Shown: positions 1 through 7,925 of the stretch, piece after piece
How positions within the stretch are numbered: position 1 is the stretch's first letter
Layout of the letters: the number at the start of each line of letters is the position of its first letter
Assembly: GCA_049889915.1 (NCBI GenBank)
Contig: JBMHCM010000063.1
Location: 28,361-92,360, forward strand
Direction: 5' to 3'
Source: UBA8337 sp049889915
GTDB taxonomy: Bacteria > Pseudomonadota > Alphaproteobacteria > RS24
DNA: 64,000 bases
Made by a program: the position numbers and the translations under genes
Notes under the pieces: generated by a model
Database searches by the model: none
Told to the model about the DNA's origin: nothing
Seen by the model: the letters and a program-made list of their open reading frames with translations, nothing else

Positions 1-126
1 TTGGCCGATGCCACGCGCGATGGCGGCTACCCGCCAATTATGCTCGACCCGATTGATTTTCTGGCCCTTTATCAGCAGGGCGAAGCGCGCGCCGCTGAAG
101 GGGCGGACGCCAACAGCGTCAATTAA
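1..126 (+). CDS. secB: SecB protein-export chaperone, C-terminal fragment
   Basis: This is the last 41 codons of a gene that begins outside the window, ending in TAA at 124-126. The segment TRDGGYPPIMLDPIDFLALY matches the conserved end of SecB, the tetrameric cytosolic chaperone that holds preproteins unfolded and passes them to SecA. It converges on dnaQ, which is the usual neighbour in alphaproteobacteria and supports the call. Only the C-terminus can be judged here. Confidence 0.85.
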   Translation: MADATRDGGYPPIMLDPIDFLALYQQGEARAAEGADANSVN

Positions 127-146
127 TCAGCTTTTCAGGCCGCCCA

Positions 147-893
147 TTAGGCGCTGCCATCCTCGCTGAGCCACAGCGCCCGCTGCGGCAGATTTTCAAG
201 AAACCGGCGATGCGCCTCTTGCTCGGCCGCACTGAGGCGGGCAGGCAATTTTTCCGGCCGTCTTTTTTGCGGTGGCCGATTGTGCCGCGCCGTGCCGACA
301 GCCGTGCCGGTGGCCGCCCCGACGCCTTGTTTTGACGCTTCTTGTGCCGCGTCGGTTTTTGCCGCAAACACCAAGCCGGGCTGGCGACCGCCGGATAATT
401 CCAAATACACACCGGCCAGCAATTCGCTATCCAACAGCGCGCCATGCAAGTCACGGCCGGAATTATCGACCCCGAAGCGGCGGCATAGCGCGTCCAATGT
501 GGCCGGCGCGCCGGGAAATTTTTGCCGCGCCAGCTTTAACGTATCAATGACCTTATGCGCGGTCAGCGGCGCGCGCCCGCAGGCCTGCAATTCGGCATTG
601 ATAAATTTCATATCAAAATCGGCATTATGGGCAATCAGCGGCGCATCGCCGATAAACGCCAAAAACCCGTCAACCACATCGGCAAAAAGCGGCTTATCCG
701 ATAAAAATGCGGCACTTAAGCCGTGCACCGCTTCCGCCTCGGCCGGCATGTCGCGCTCAGGGTTGAGATAAACGTGAAATGCTTCACCACTGGGCAGTCG
801 ATTGACCAATTCCAAACAACCGATTTCAACCACCCGATCGCCACTGGCCGGGTCAAGCCCTGTGGTTTCCGTATCAAAGACAATCTCGCGCAT
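147..893 (-). CDS. dnaQ: DNA polymerase III epsilon subunit (3'-5' proofreading exonuclease)
   Basis: This 248-residue protein is the proofreading subunit of the replicative polymerase. The full DEDDh exonuclease set is visible: D7 and E9 in FDTETTGL, D92 in AHNADFD, and H150 with D155 in HGALLDSE. The start at 893 is chosen because MREIVFDTETTGL is the normal family N-terminus; an upstream in-frame extension to 959 would run into coaE. The tail after residue 170 is Ala/Arg-rich and is where the polymerase alpha subunit is normally bound. It lies downstream of coaE on the same strand with a 31 bp gap and faces secB. Confidence 0.95.
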   Translation of the reverse strand: MREIVFDTETTGLDPASGDRVVEIGCLELVNRLPSGEAFHVYLNPERDMPAEAEAVHGLSAAFLSDKPLFADVVDGFLAFIGDAPLIAHNADFDMKFINAELQACGRAPLTAHKVIDTLKLARQKFPGAPATLDALCRRFGVDNSGRDLHGALLDSELLAGVYLELSGGRQPGLVFAAKTDAAQEASKQGVGAATGTAVGTARHNRPPQKRRPEKLPARLSAAEQEAHRRFLENLPQRALWLSEDGSA

Positions 894-924
894 AATGTAC
901 CCCGACTTTTCGGTGCTGTTGTGC

Positions 925-1572
925 CTATTGTTTTTTGAGCGCCGCTTCGGCCCGCTCAAGCCGCGCCGCCAAAGCCGTGCCCTCGCGACCCCTCACGGCT
1001 TGTAAAATAGCACGCACTTGCCGGTGCGCGTCTTCCACCGAAACCGAGCTGTCCACAATAAAATCAGCCTGTTGCCGCTTATCGGCATCCGGCATTTGCT
1101 TGGCCAGAATATCGGCCAACCGCTCTTCGCTCATGCCGGGGCGCGCCAACACGCGTTGTTTTTGCAGCTCATAAGGCGCCGAGACAACCACTGTGCAATC
1201 GACAAAACCGTCACCGCCGGTTTCAAACAAAAGCGGAATATCCAGCACTGCTTGCGCCGCCCCTTTGGCCATGGCGTCTTGCAAAAAACTGCTTTGGGAA
1301 GCACCCGCCAGCGGGTACACAATGGCCTCCAATTGTTTCAACTTATCGGCGTCTTTCAACACATGCTGGCCGAGAATGGCGCGGTCCACCGCGCCATCAA
1401 CCACCGCTTGTGGCACCAGCGCACCGATTGGCGCCACCGCCGCGCCGCCTTTGGCATAAAGCGCATGCACCGCCGCATCGGCATCATAAACCGGCACGCC
1501 CTCTTCGGCGAAAAGCGAGGCGGTCAGGCTTTTGCCCATACCGATCGAGCCGGTCAATCCAATCAAATACAT
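925..1572 (-). CDS. coaE: Dephospho-CoA kinase
   Basis: This 215-residue protein phosphorylates the ribose 3'-OH of dephospho-CoA, the last step of coenzyme A synthesis. It opens with MYLIGLTGSIGMGKS, whose P-loop is GSIGMGKS at residues 8-15, followed by the typical YDADAAVH segment near residue 29. The start at 1572 has AAGGACAG just upstream; a longer reading to 1653 lacks family similarity and overlaps aroE. It sits between aroE and dnaQ in a same-strand cluster, the usual alphaproteobacterial order. Confidence 0.95.
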   Translation of the reverse strand: MYLIGLTGSIGMGKSLTASLFAEEGVPVYDADAAVHALYAKGGAAVAPIGALVPQAVVDGAVDRAILGQHVLKDADKLKQLEAIVYPLAGASQSSFLQDAMAKGAAQAVLDIPLLFETGGDGFVDCTVVVSAPYELQKQRVLARPGMSEERLADILAKQMPDADKRQQADFIVDSSVSVEDAHRQVRAILQAVRGREGTALAARLERAEAALKKQ

Positions 1573-1583
1573 TTTCTGTCCTT

Positions 1584-2423
1584 CTATGTGGTTAAATCGG
1601 CGACCAGCCTGTCGCGCAAAGCGGCGCTTACATGCGGGCGGTGACCGAACCAAATCTCAAACGCCAAAGCCGCCTGGTGCAACAGCATGCCCAAGCCGTC
1701 GACCGCGACCAGACCGGCCGCCCCGGCCCATGCCAATAAATCGGTTTGCAGCGGCGTGTAAACAATATCACTGACCATCGCCCGCGGCGCCAAACCGGCA
1801 AGAGGCATATCCAACGGGGCGGCGCCCTGCATGCCGAGGCTGGTTGTGTTGACCAATAAATGACACCCCGCGGACAGGGCGGCACGATCATCCCAATCAT
1901 GCACGCTTACCTTATCGCTCAACCCCTGCAATGCTTCGGCGCGGGCGCGGGTGCGATTGACCAAGCGAATTTCCGGCACGCCGGCTTCCGCCAAGGCGAC
2001 AATAATGGCGCGGGCTGCGCCACCGGCCCCCAAAAGCAAGACCGGATGATGCCGCCATGCATGGTCAGCTTCAGCTTCGTCAAGGCCGGCGATAAAACCG
2101 GCGCCATCCGTATTGTGGCCAATCAGCCGTCCGTCTTGAAAGGCTATCGTATTGACCGCACCCAATCTTTGCGCTGCCGCATCCAATTCATCCATTGCTT
2201 GAAAAGCGTTTTCCTTATGCGGAATGGTGACATTGGCCCCGATATAACCGTCTTCGGCCATACGCCTTAAGGCCGCGGCAAAATCATTGGCCGGGTCTAT
2301 CGGGCAGCGCTCATAGTGGCCGGGCCGTCCGGCCTCAGCCAACCAATGATTATGAATTAAAGGCGAGCGTGAATGGCTGACCGGCCAGCCGATAATGCCG
2401 ATCCGCGGGGCAGCGACGCTCAT
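1584..2423 (-). CDS. aroE: Shikimate dehydrogenase (NADP+)
   Basis: This 279-residue enzyme reduces 3-dehydroshikimate to shikimate in aromatic amino acid synthesis. The substrate site is seen in SHSRSP (16-21), the catalytic pair K70 in NVTIPHK and D106 in GHNTDGAGF, and the NADP-binding loop LGAGGAARAI at 131-140. Its ATG overlaps the TGA of maf by 4 bp (ATGA), which implies translational coupling. It is followed by coaE after 11 bp. Confidence 0.95.
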   Translation of the reverse strand: MSVAAPRIGIIGWPVSHSRSPLIHNHWLAEAGRPGHYERCPIDPANDFAAALRRMAEDGYIGANVTIPHKENAFQAMDELDAAAQRLGAVNTIAFQDGRLIGHNTDGAGFIAGLDEAEADHAWRHHPVLLLGAGGAARAIIVALAEAGVPEIRLVNRTRARAEALQGLSDKVSVHDWDDRAALSAGCHLLVNTTSLGMQGAAPLDMPLAGLAPRAMVSDIVYTPLQTDLLAWAGAAGLVAVDGLGMLLHQAALAFEIWFGHRPHVSAALRDRLVADLTT

Positions 2424-3007
2424 GCCGGCAACCCGCCATATTGCCGCAAAGCCCCTAAAAGCGGCAGCAAGGGGAGGCCGAGAATGGCGAAATAATCGCC
2501 ATCAATCTTGTCGAATAAATGCGCCCCCAGCCCCTCCAGCTGATAGGCCCCGACCGAGGCCAAAATTGCTTCACCGGCTTCTTCCAAATAGGCGTCAAGA
2601 AACGCATCGGAAAAATCGCGCATGGTTAGGGCCACGGATTGGCTGTGCGACCAGATGGTCTCACCTTTGTGCTGCAGCACCACGCCGCCGACCAAATAAT
2701 GGGTCTGGCCGCGGAAAATTTGCAGATTGCGCCGCGCTTCGGCCATATCGCGCGGCTTATCAAATAATCTATCGCCGCATTGCAGAATTTGGTCAGCACC
2801 AATGACCAAACCGTCCTCCTCGATTTGCGCCGCTTTCGCCTCCGCCAGCTTAATCGCCAAAGAGGCTGCATCGCCGTCATGGGCTTGTTTCAGCACATCC
2901 TCATCAACACCGGACGGCATGGCGGTAAACGGCAGACCGGCACCGGTGAGAATTTGCCCGCGAATTTTACTTTGTGAAGCGAGAATGAGCTTTTGCGTCA
3001 ACTGCAT
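2420..3007 (-). CDS. maf: Maf-like nucleoside triphosphate pyrophosphatase
   Basis: This 195-residue protein belongs to the Maf family, which hydrolyses non-canonical or modified nucleotides to monophosphates. The signature LASQSKIR is at residues 9-16, with GADQILQCGDRLFDKP and the KIDGDYFAILGLPL segment typical of the family. It overlaps aroE by 4 bp and follows the PEP synthase regulator gene by 27 bp. Which nucleotide it prefers (dTTP/UTP or m7GTP type) cannot be settled by eye. Confidence 0.9.
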   Translation of the reverse strand: MQLTQKLILASQSKIRGQILTGAGLPFTAMPSGVDEDVLKQAHDGDAASLAIKLAEAKAAQIEEDGLVIGADQILQCGDRLFDKPRDMAEARRNLQIFRGQTHYLVGGVVLQHKGETIWSHSQSVALTMRDFSDAFLDAYLEEAGEAILASVGAYQLEGLGAHLFDKIDGDYFAILGLPLLPLLGALRQYGGLPA

Positions 3008-3034
3008 AATAATCCTTTTGCCGCGTTGGCCTGT

Positions 3035-3862
3035 TTAAGGGCGGTGATTGCGGGTTTGTTCATGTTCGTGATGCAGGTTTAGTATGGCGCTGGCAATCTC
3101 TTCAACCGACCGTCTTGTCACATCAATCACCTGCCATTGCTGGCGGGCAAACAAGCGGCGCGCTTCGGCAATTTCAGCGCGGATCAAATCCGGGTCAATA
3201 TATTCGGTTTCGCTTTCTTCATTTAGCGTCAACAAACGATTGCGGCGAATGGCGCGCAGCCGCTCGGGGCTGTTGATGAGGCCGACAATCAGCGGTTTAC
3301 GCGCTTCCAATAATTCTTTCGGCGGATCTAATCCCGGCACCAAAGGCACATTGGCGGCTTTATAGCCGCGATTGGCCAGATAAATACAGGTTGGCGTTTT
3401 GGAGGTGCGGCTGACACCGGTGAGAATAATATCTGCCTCATCCAAATCGCCCTGGCTTTGCCCGTCATCATGCTGAATGGTGTAATTCAATGCATTGATG
3501 CGGCGAAAATAATCCGTATCCATGGCGTGCTGGCTGCCCGGCTTGCCGCTGATCTCAACATTCAGATAAGGTGCCATTTGTTTGACAAACGGGTCGAGCA
3601 CGGACAGGCACGGGACGGATAATTTATCGGCCACTTCATGCAGCGCGCTGCGCAGCCCCTCATCGAGGATGGAATACATAATGGGGCCGGGGTTTTCCTG
3701 CACTTCGCGCAATACCCGATCGAGCGCTTTTTTACCGCGCACCAGCCCATAAATATGCTCGACCGCTTGCGCCTCGACAAATTGCGCGCAGACGGCGCGC
3801 GCCACCGCTTGAATGGTTTCGCCCGTGCTGTCGGAAATCAAATGCAGATGAAAATATTTCAC
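3035..3862 (-). CDS. Bifunctional kinase/pyrophosphorylase regulating PEP synthase or PPDK (DUF299)
   Basis: This 275-residue protein belongs to the family that phosphorylates and dephosphorylates phosphoenolpyruvate synthase or pyruvate phosphate dikinase. It begins KYFHLHLISDSTGET and carries the P-loop GVSRTSKT at residues 149-156. The start is taken as GTG at 3862 because the family N-terminus begins exactly there; the in-frame extension to 3946 has no such similarity and covers DnaA-box-like sites. It is the first gene leftward from the origin, a position kept in many alphaproteobacteria. Confidence 0.88.
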   Translation of the reverse strand: MKYFHLHLISDSTGETIQAVARAVCAQFVEAQAVEHIYGLVRGKKALDRVLREVQENPGPIMYSILDEGLRSALHEVADKLSVPCLSVLDPFVKQMAPYLNVEISGKPGSQHAMDTDYFRRINALNYTIQHDDGQSQGDLDEADIILTGVSRTSKTPTCIYLANRGYKAANVPLVPGLDPPKELLEARKPLIVGLINSPERLRAIRRNRLLTLNEESETEYIDPDLIRAEIAEARRLFARQQWQVIDVTRRSVEEIASAILNLHHEHEQTRNHRP

Positions 3863-4274
3863 GCCCAAGCCTGTGAATAAGGTGAATAAGTAGGATAAGT
3901 CGGCATTTGCAGCAAGCCAAGGTTTTTTGTCCCCACCCCTCCCCAAACCGTCTGAGGGTTTGTCGGCATTTATTAACTCGACTCAAACAGATGTGCATTA
4001 TGGGGATAAGCAAATGACGCAAGAGCAATCTGATTTATCCCCGTTATCACCATAATTCATACACCTATAAAAGGGCGGTTTTTGTCATCAATCTGTGCTT
4101 GCTGGGGAGTTTTTCGGGACAACGAAAACTTATCCCCGTAATTGACAGCTTTTTATCCCCAGAACGGGAATGGGTATAAATCACCGGCAAACCGATAATC
4201 CACAGCAAAAGGCTGCGACAACAACCACAACATCCTTTTATTTATTAATAAGAAAAAAGGATTTAAGAAGAAGC
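3863..4274. other. oriC: Chromosome replication origin (oriC) candidate
   Basis: This 412-base gene-free stretch lies between the DUF299 gene and hemE, the position of the origin in Caulobacter and relatives. DnaA-box-like 9-mers close to TTATNCACA are seen at 3872-3880 (minus strand, perfect TTATTCACA), 3881-3889 (minus, one mismatch), 4001-4009 (minus), 4035-4043, 4044-4052, 4130-4138, 4153-4161 and 4196-4204 (plus). Several share the core TTATCCCC. An AT-rich segment at 4236-4258 is bounded by ATCCTTTT and AAAAGGAT (4232-4239 and 4255-4262) and could be the unwinding element. No CtrA site of the TTAA-N7-TTAA form was seen. Confidence 0.75.
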
Positions 4275-5306
4275 ATGGCTGACACTAGCGACAAACTCCT
4301 GCTGCAAACCCTGAACGGACAAGCAAACGACATCCCGCCAATTTGGTTAATGCGACAAGCCGGTCGCTATTTACCGGAATATCGTGCCACTCGCGCTGAA
4401 GCCGGGGGATTTCTCGATTTATGCTATACGCCGGCTCTGGCTGAAGAAGTCACACTGCAGCCCATTCGTCGTTATGGTTTTGACGCGTCCATTTTATTTG
4501 CTGATATTCTGCTCATTCCAGAAGCCATGGGGCAAAAATTATGGTTCGAGACTGGCGAGGGCCCAAGGCTAACGCCGATCAGCAATGGTGACGGTTTAAA
4601 TTTGGACACAGTTACCGCCCATTTAGCACCGGTTATCGAAACAGTCGGCCGATTAAGCCGCTCTTTGCCACCAGAGACCACGTTAATAGGCTTTGCCGGC
4701 GCGCCTTGGACGGTGGCCAGCTATATGGTGGCCGGTCGTGGAACCCCCGACCAAGCCCCGGCCCGTGCTTTGGCGACCAGCGATCCGCAGGCCTTTCAGT
4801 CGATCATTGATAAATTAATTGCCGCCAGCATTGATTATTTGGCAGCGCAAGTAGAGGCCGGTGCCGAGGTGCTACAATTGTTTGAAAGCTGGGCCAGCTC
4901 TTTTCATGGGGCGGATTTTGAACGTTGGTGCGTGGCACCGGTGGCGGCCATTGTGGCCGGCTTGCGGGCCCGTGGGGTAAAGGTGCCGATTATCGGTTTT
5001 CCGCGCGCTGCCAGCTATGATATGGCCGCTTATGCCCATGCGACACAAATTCAAGCGCTGGGGTTGGATACCAGCGCCGACCGCAATGAAATGATGAAGA
5101 CGGTTCCGCAGTCGATTGTTCTGCAAGGCAATTTGGACCCGATGGTCTTGGTCGAAGGCGGCGAAAAATTGCGCGCGGCGGTGCGGGCCATTAAACGCGA
5201 TTTCGCCGGTCGGCCTTATATTTTCAATCTTGGCCATGGTATTGTGCCGCAAACGCCGCCAGAGCATGTGGCTGACTTGCTGCGCTATGTGCGTGAAGAT
5301 GCTTAG
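4275..5306 (+). CDS. hemE: Uroporphyrinogen decarboxylase
   Basis: This 343-residue enzyme removes four carboxyl groups from uroporphyrinogen III to give coproporphyrinogen III. The signature WLMRQAGRYLPEYR is at residues 24-37 and the catalytic Asp lies in FADILLIPEAMG near residue 77. The start at 4275 follows AAGAAGAAGC and gives the family length; the in-frame extension back to 4170 crosses DnaA-box-like sites and is unlikely. It leads a rightward run hemE-hemJ away from the origin. Confidence 0.96.
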   Translation: MADTSDKLLLQTLNGQANDIPPIWLMRQAGRYLPEYRATRAEAGGFLDLCYTPALAEEVTLQPIRRYGFDASILFADILLIPEAMGQKLWFETGEGPRLTPISNGDGLNLDTVTAHLAPVIETVGRLSRSLPPETTLIGFAGAPWTVASYMVAGRGTPDQAPARALATSDPQAFQSIIDKLIAASIDYLAAQVEAGAEVLQLFESWASSFHGADFERWCVAPVAAIVAGLRARGVKVPIIGFPRAASYDMAAYAHATQIQALGLDTSADRNEMMKTVPQSIVLQGNLDPMVLVEGGEKLRAAVRAIKRDFAGRPYIFNLGHGIVPQTPPEHVADLLRYVREDA

Positions 5307-5317
5307 AGGATAGTTAG

Positions 5318-5767
5318 ATGCGAGATTTCCTGGCCGATATATATCCTTGGTTGCTGGCAGCGCACATTATTGTTGTGATGTTTTGGATGGCCGGCATGTA
5401 TTACCTGCCGCGGCTGTTTGTCTACCATGCTGAGGCGATGGAAAAGGGCGAACCCCATGCGGTGTTCGAGACCATGGAAGCCAATTTGCTGCGCATTATT
5501 ATGAAGCCGGGGATGATTGTGGCGTGGATTTTGGGGCTGTCTTTGATTGCCCGCGCAGGCTTTCTCGACGGCGCCGGAGGGTGGCTGCATGCCAAATTAA
5601 GTTTGGTGGTGATATTATCGGCTTATCATGGCTTTTTGGCCGCCGAGCGGAAAAAATTTCTTTTGGGTACAGCACCGCGCTCGTCACGTTTTTATCGGAT
5701 GATTAATGAAATTCCGCCGATTTTGACCATATTCATTGTTATTTTGGTGGTGGTGCAGCCATTTTAG
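5318..5767 (+). CDS. hemJ: Protoporphyrinogen IX oxidase, HemJ type
   Basis: This 149-residue membrane protein oxidises protoporphyrinogen IX to protoporphyrin IX. Four hydrophobic helices are visible, the first carrying H16 in LLAAHIIVVMFW, followed by the characteristic MYYLPRLFVYH and EANLLRIIMKPGM segments. GAGG stands 7 bases before the ATG. It is 11 bp downstream of hemE, so the two haem genes probably share a transcript. HemJ replaces HemG/HemY-type oxidases in most alphaproteobacteria. Confidence 0.93.
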   Translation: MRDFLADIYPWLLAAHIIVVMFWMAGMYYLPRLFVYHAEAMEKGEPHAVFETMEANLLRIIMKPGMIVAWILGLSLIARAGFLDGAGGWLHAKLSLVVILSAYHGFLAAERKKFLLGTAPRSSRFYRMINEIPPILTIFIVILVVVQPF

Positions 5768-5775
5768 CTTGTCGG

Positions 5776-5804
5776 TTGAAGCGGCGCGCCGTTTCGGCTA
5801 TGAT
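5776..5804 (+). promoter_or_regulatory. Promoter candidate for rho
   Basis: A -35-like TTGAAG (5776-5781) and a -10-like TATGAT (5799-5804) are separated by exactly 17 bp. They lie just after hemJ and about 125 bases before the rho start, leaving a leader of roughly 115 bases, which fits the self-regulated leaders common for rho. Confidence 0.6.
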
Positions 5805-5928
5805 ATAAGCCTTCCCGACAGCCGACGGGCACGATTGTGCAGCGGTTTACACAAAACCTCTTTTCATAATATGCCGCGGGTAAGGCCCGCCCCGTCAGAC
5901 GGCTGATTTTCAGTAAAAGGCAGAGCCG

Positions 5929-7194
5929 ATGGACCAGATTAAATTGCAAGAACTGAAAAGCAAATCGCCGACCGATTTGCTGGCTTTTGCAGAAGCCCAT
6001 GAAATTGAAAACGCCTCGGCCATGCTGAAGCAGGACATGTTGTTCGCGATTTTGAAAAAACTAGCCGATGATGACATCACCATTATCGGGGAAGGTGTGG
6101 TTGAAGTGCTGCAAGACGGCTTTGGTTTCCTGCGGTCACCCGATGCCAATTACCTGCCGGGGCCGGATGATATTTATGTCAGCCCCAGCCAAATTCGTCG
6201 CTTTGCTTTGCGTACCGGCGATACGGTGGAAGGCGAAATTCGCAGCCCGAAAGATGGCGAGCGGTATTTTGCGCTTTTGAAGGTCAATAAGATTAATTTT
6301 GAAGAGCCGGAAAAGGCCCGTCAAAAAGTCCATTTTGATAATTTGACACCGCTTTATCCAGACAGTGCTTTGGGCATGGAAGTCGATGACCCGACCCGCA
6401 AGGATTTATCATCGCGGATTATTGATATTGTCGCGCCTTTGGGGAAAGGCCAGCGCGCGTTGATTGTGGCGCCGCCGCGTACCGGTAAAACCGTCTTGAT
6501 GCAAAATATCGCCAAATCCATTTCGGCCAATCATCCGGAATGTTATTTGATCGTATTACTGATTGATGAGCGGCCAGAAGAGGTAACCGATATGCAGCGC
6601 TCCGTGCAGGGCGAGGTGGTGTCATCGACCTTTGACGAACCGGCTACCCGTCACGTGCAAGTGGCGGAGATGGTGATTGAGAAAGCCAAACGCTTGGTCG
6701 AGCACGGCCGCGATGTGGTTATTCTGCTCGACAGCATAACCCGTTTGGGACGTGCCTATAACACGGTGGTGCCAAGCTCCGGTAAGGTGCTGACCGGTGG
6801 TGTTGATGCCAATGCATTGCAACGCCCGAAACGGTTTTTCGGCGCGGCGCGCAATATTGAAGAGGGTGGCTCACTGACCATTATTTCGACGGCGTTGATT
6901 GAAACCGGCTCGCGTATGGATGAAGTGATCTTTGAAGAATTTAAAGGCACGGGTAACTCTGAGATCGTCTTGGATCGTAAGATTTCCGATAAGCGTGTCT
7001 TCCCGGCCATTGATATTATGAAGTCGGGTACGCGGAAAGAAGAGCTGCTGGTCGAAGCCGGGGATTTGGCAAAAATCTACGTGCTGCGGCGCATCCTCAA
7101 TCCGATGGGTGCAGTCGATGCGGCTGAGTTCCTCATTGATAAGCTGAAAAACACCAAGACCAATGGCGAGTTCTTCGACTCGATGAACACATAA
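5929..7194 (+). CDS. rho: Transcription termination factor Rho
   Basis: This 421-residue RNA-dependent ATPase forms the hexameric helicase that ends factor-dependent transcription. The N-terminal Rho domain starts LQELKSKSPTDLLAFA, the RNA-binding fold shows GFGFLRS at 64-70, and the Walker A motif APPRTGKT is at 181-188. LLIDERPEEVTDM and the Q/R-loop segment TGGVDANALQRPKRFFGAARN follow in order. Full length and no disruption. It ends convergent with the dienelactone hydrolase gene. Confidence 0.97.
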   Translation: MDQIKLQELKSKSPTDLLAFAEAHEIENASAMLKQDMLFAILKKLADDDITIIGEGVVEVLQDGFGFLRSPDANYLPGPDDIYVSPSQIRRFALRTGDTVEGEIRSPKDGERYFALLKVNKINFEEPEKARQKVHFDNLTPLYPDSALGMEVDDPTRKDLSSRIIDIVAPLGKGQRALIVAPPRTGKTVLMQNIAKSISANHPECYLIVLLIDERPEEVTDMQRSVQGEVVSSTFDEPATRHVQVAEMVIEKAKRLVEHGRDVVILLDSITRLGRAYNTVVPSSGKVLTGGVDANALQRPKRFFGAARNIEEGGSLTIISTALIETGSRMDEVIFEEFKGTGNSEIVLDRKISDKRVFPAIDIMKSGTRKEELLVEAGDLAKIYVLRRILNPMGAVDAAEFLIDKLKNTKTNGEFFDSMNT

Positions 7195-7212
7195 ATTTTA
7201 TTGGTCGGGTGT

Positions 7213-7234
7213 TTGGCTAGCCAAGCGCTTTTTT
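7213..7234 (+). terminator. Weak terminator candidate after rho
   Basis: The palindrome TTGGCTAGCCAA (7213-7224) is followed by GCGC and six T residues, 20 bases after the rho stop. The stem has no real loop unless the centre opens, so it is weak. It also contains the stop codon of the opposing hydrolase gene. Confidence 0.35.
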
Positions 7235-7906
7235 AAACAACTCCAATGTGCGTTGATGCGCCAATCTGGCGGCGTCAGCGTTATAATGCATGCCGCTATT
7301 GCGGGCAAAGCCATGGTCTTGCGCGGGGTAAACATGAACTTGCACAAGGTCATGGCCAGCTAAGCCATCGGCAATGACAGCCTGCGCGGCGGTCGGCACA
7401 AATTCATCCCTCTCAGCAATATGGATAAGGGTTGGCGCTGAAATATCAGCCGCCTCATCCAACATGTCTTGAATGCCGACACCGTAATAAGAACTATGCG
7501 CATCGCCACTGGTGCGGCACGCTGCCAGATAGACCATGCGGCCGCCGAGGCAAAAACCAATCGTGCCGACTTTGGCGCAGGCCAGCGCGCGTAAATAATC
7601 AATCGCCGCCTGGATGTCGTGGACACCGGTATTGGCGTCATAATTGGTCATCAGGGCAAAGGCTTTTTGCAAGTCATCGGGGTCTTCAGCATTGAGGTCA
7701 ATGTTGCGCTCTTGCGCCCAAAACAAATCCGGTGCCAGCGCCATATAGCCTTCACCGGCCAACCAATCGGCGGTGGCGCGAATATCGGCATTGACGCCGA
7801 AAATTTCTTGAATGACGACAACCCCGCCTTTGACGGTTCCGGTCGGCGTGGCCAAATAGCCGTCAAAACTGTTTGATGCGTTCTCAATGGTTACGGTGTT
7901 GTCCAT
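7217..7906 (-). CDS. Dienelactone hydrolase family protein
   Basis: This 229-residue alpha/beta hydrolase has the dienelactone hydrolase triad: C119 in GFCLGGR, D167 in ERDEFVP and H198 in QDHGFAR, plus E34 in VIQEIFGVN, the partner of the nucleophile in this family. The start has a strong AGGAGG. No chlorocatechol pathway genes are nearby, so a general carboxyester or lactone substrate is more likely than dienelactone; this is inference. It follows the DUF255 gene by 19 bp on the same strand and is probably co-transcribed with it. Confidence 0.88.
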   Translation of the reverse strand: MDNTVTIENASNSFDGYLATPTGTVKGGVVVIQEIFGVNADIRATADWLAGEGYMALAPDLFWAQERNIDLNAEDPDDLQKAFALMTNYDANTGVHDIQAAIDYLRALACAKVGTIGFCLGGRMVYLAACRTSGDAHSSYYGVGIQDMLDEAADISAPTLIHIAERDEFVPTAAQAVIADGLAGHDLVQVHVYPAQDHGFARNSGMHYNADAARLAHQRTLELFKKALG

Positions 7907-7925
7907 AGCGGCCTCCTATCGCTTT

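Noticed and set aside
3946..3990. CCCCTCCCC near the origin as another anti-Shine-Dalgarno loop
   Set aside because: It is not inside a stable hairpin and has no small gene or repeat around it.
4232..4275. CtrA binding site in the origin (TTAA-N7-TTAA)
   Set aside because: The two TTAA motifs near hemE are 14 bases apart, not 7.
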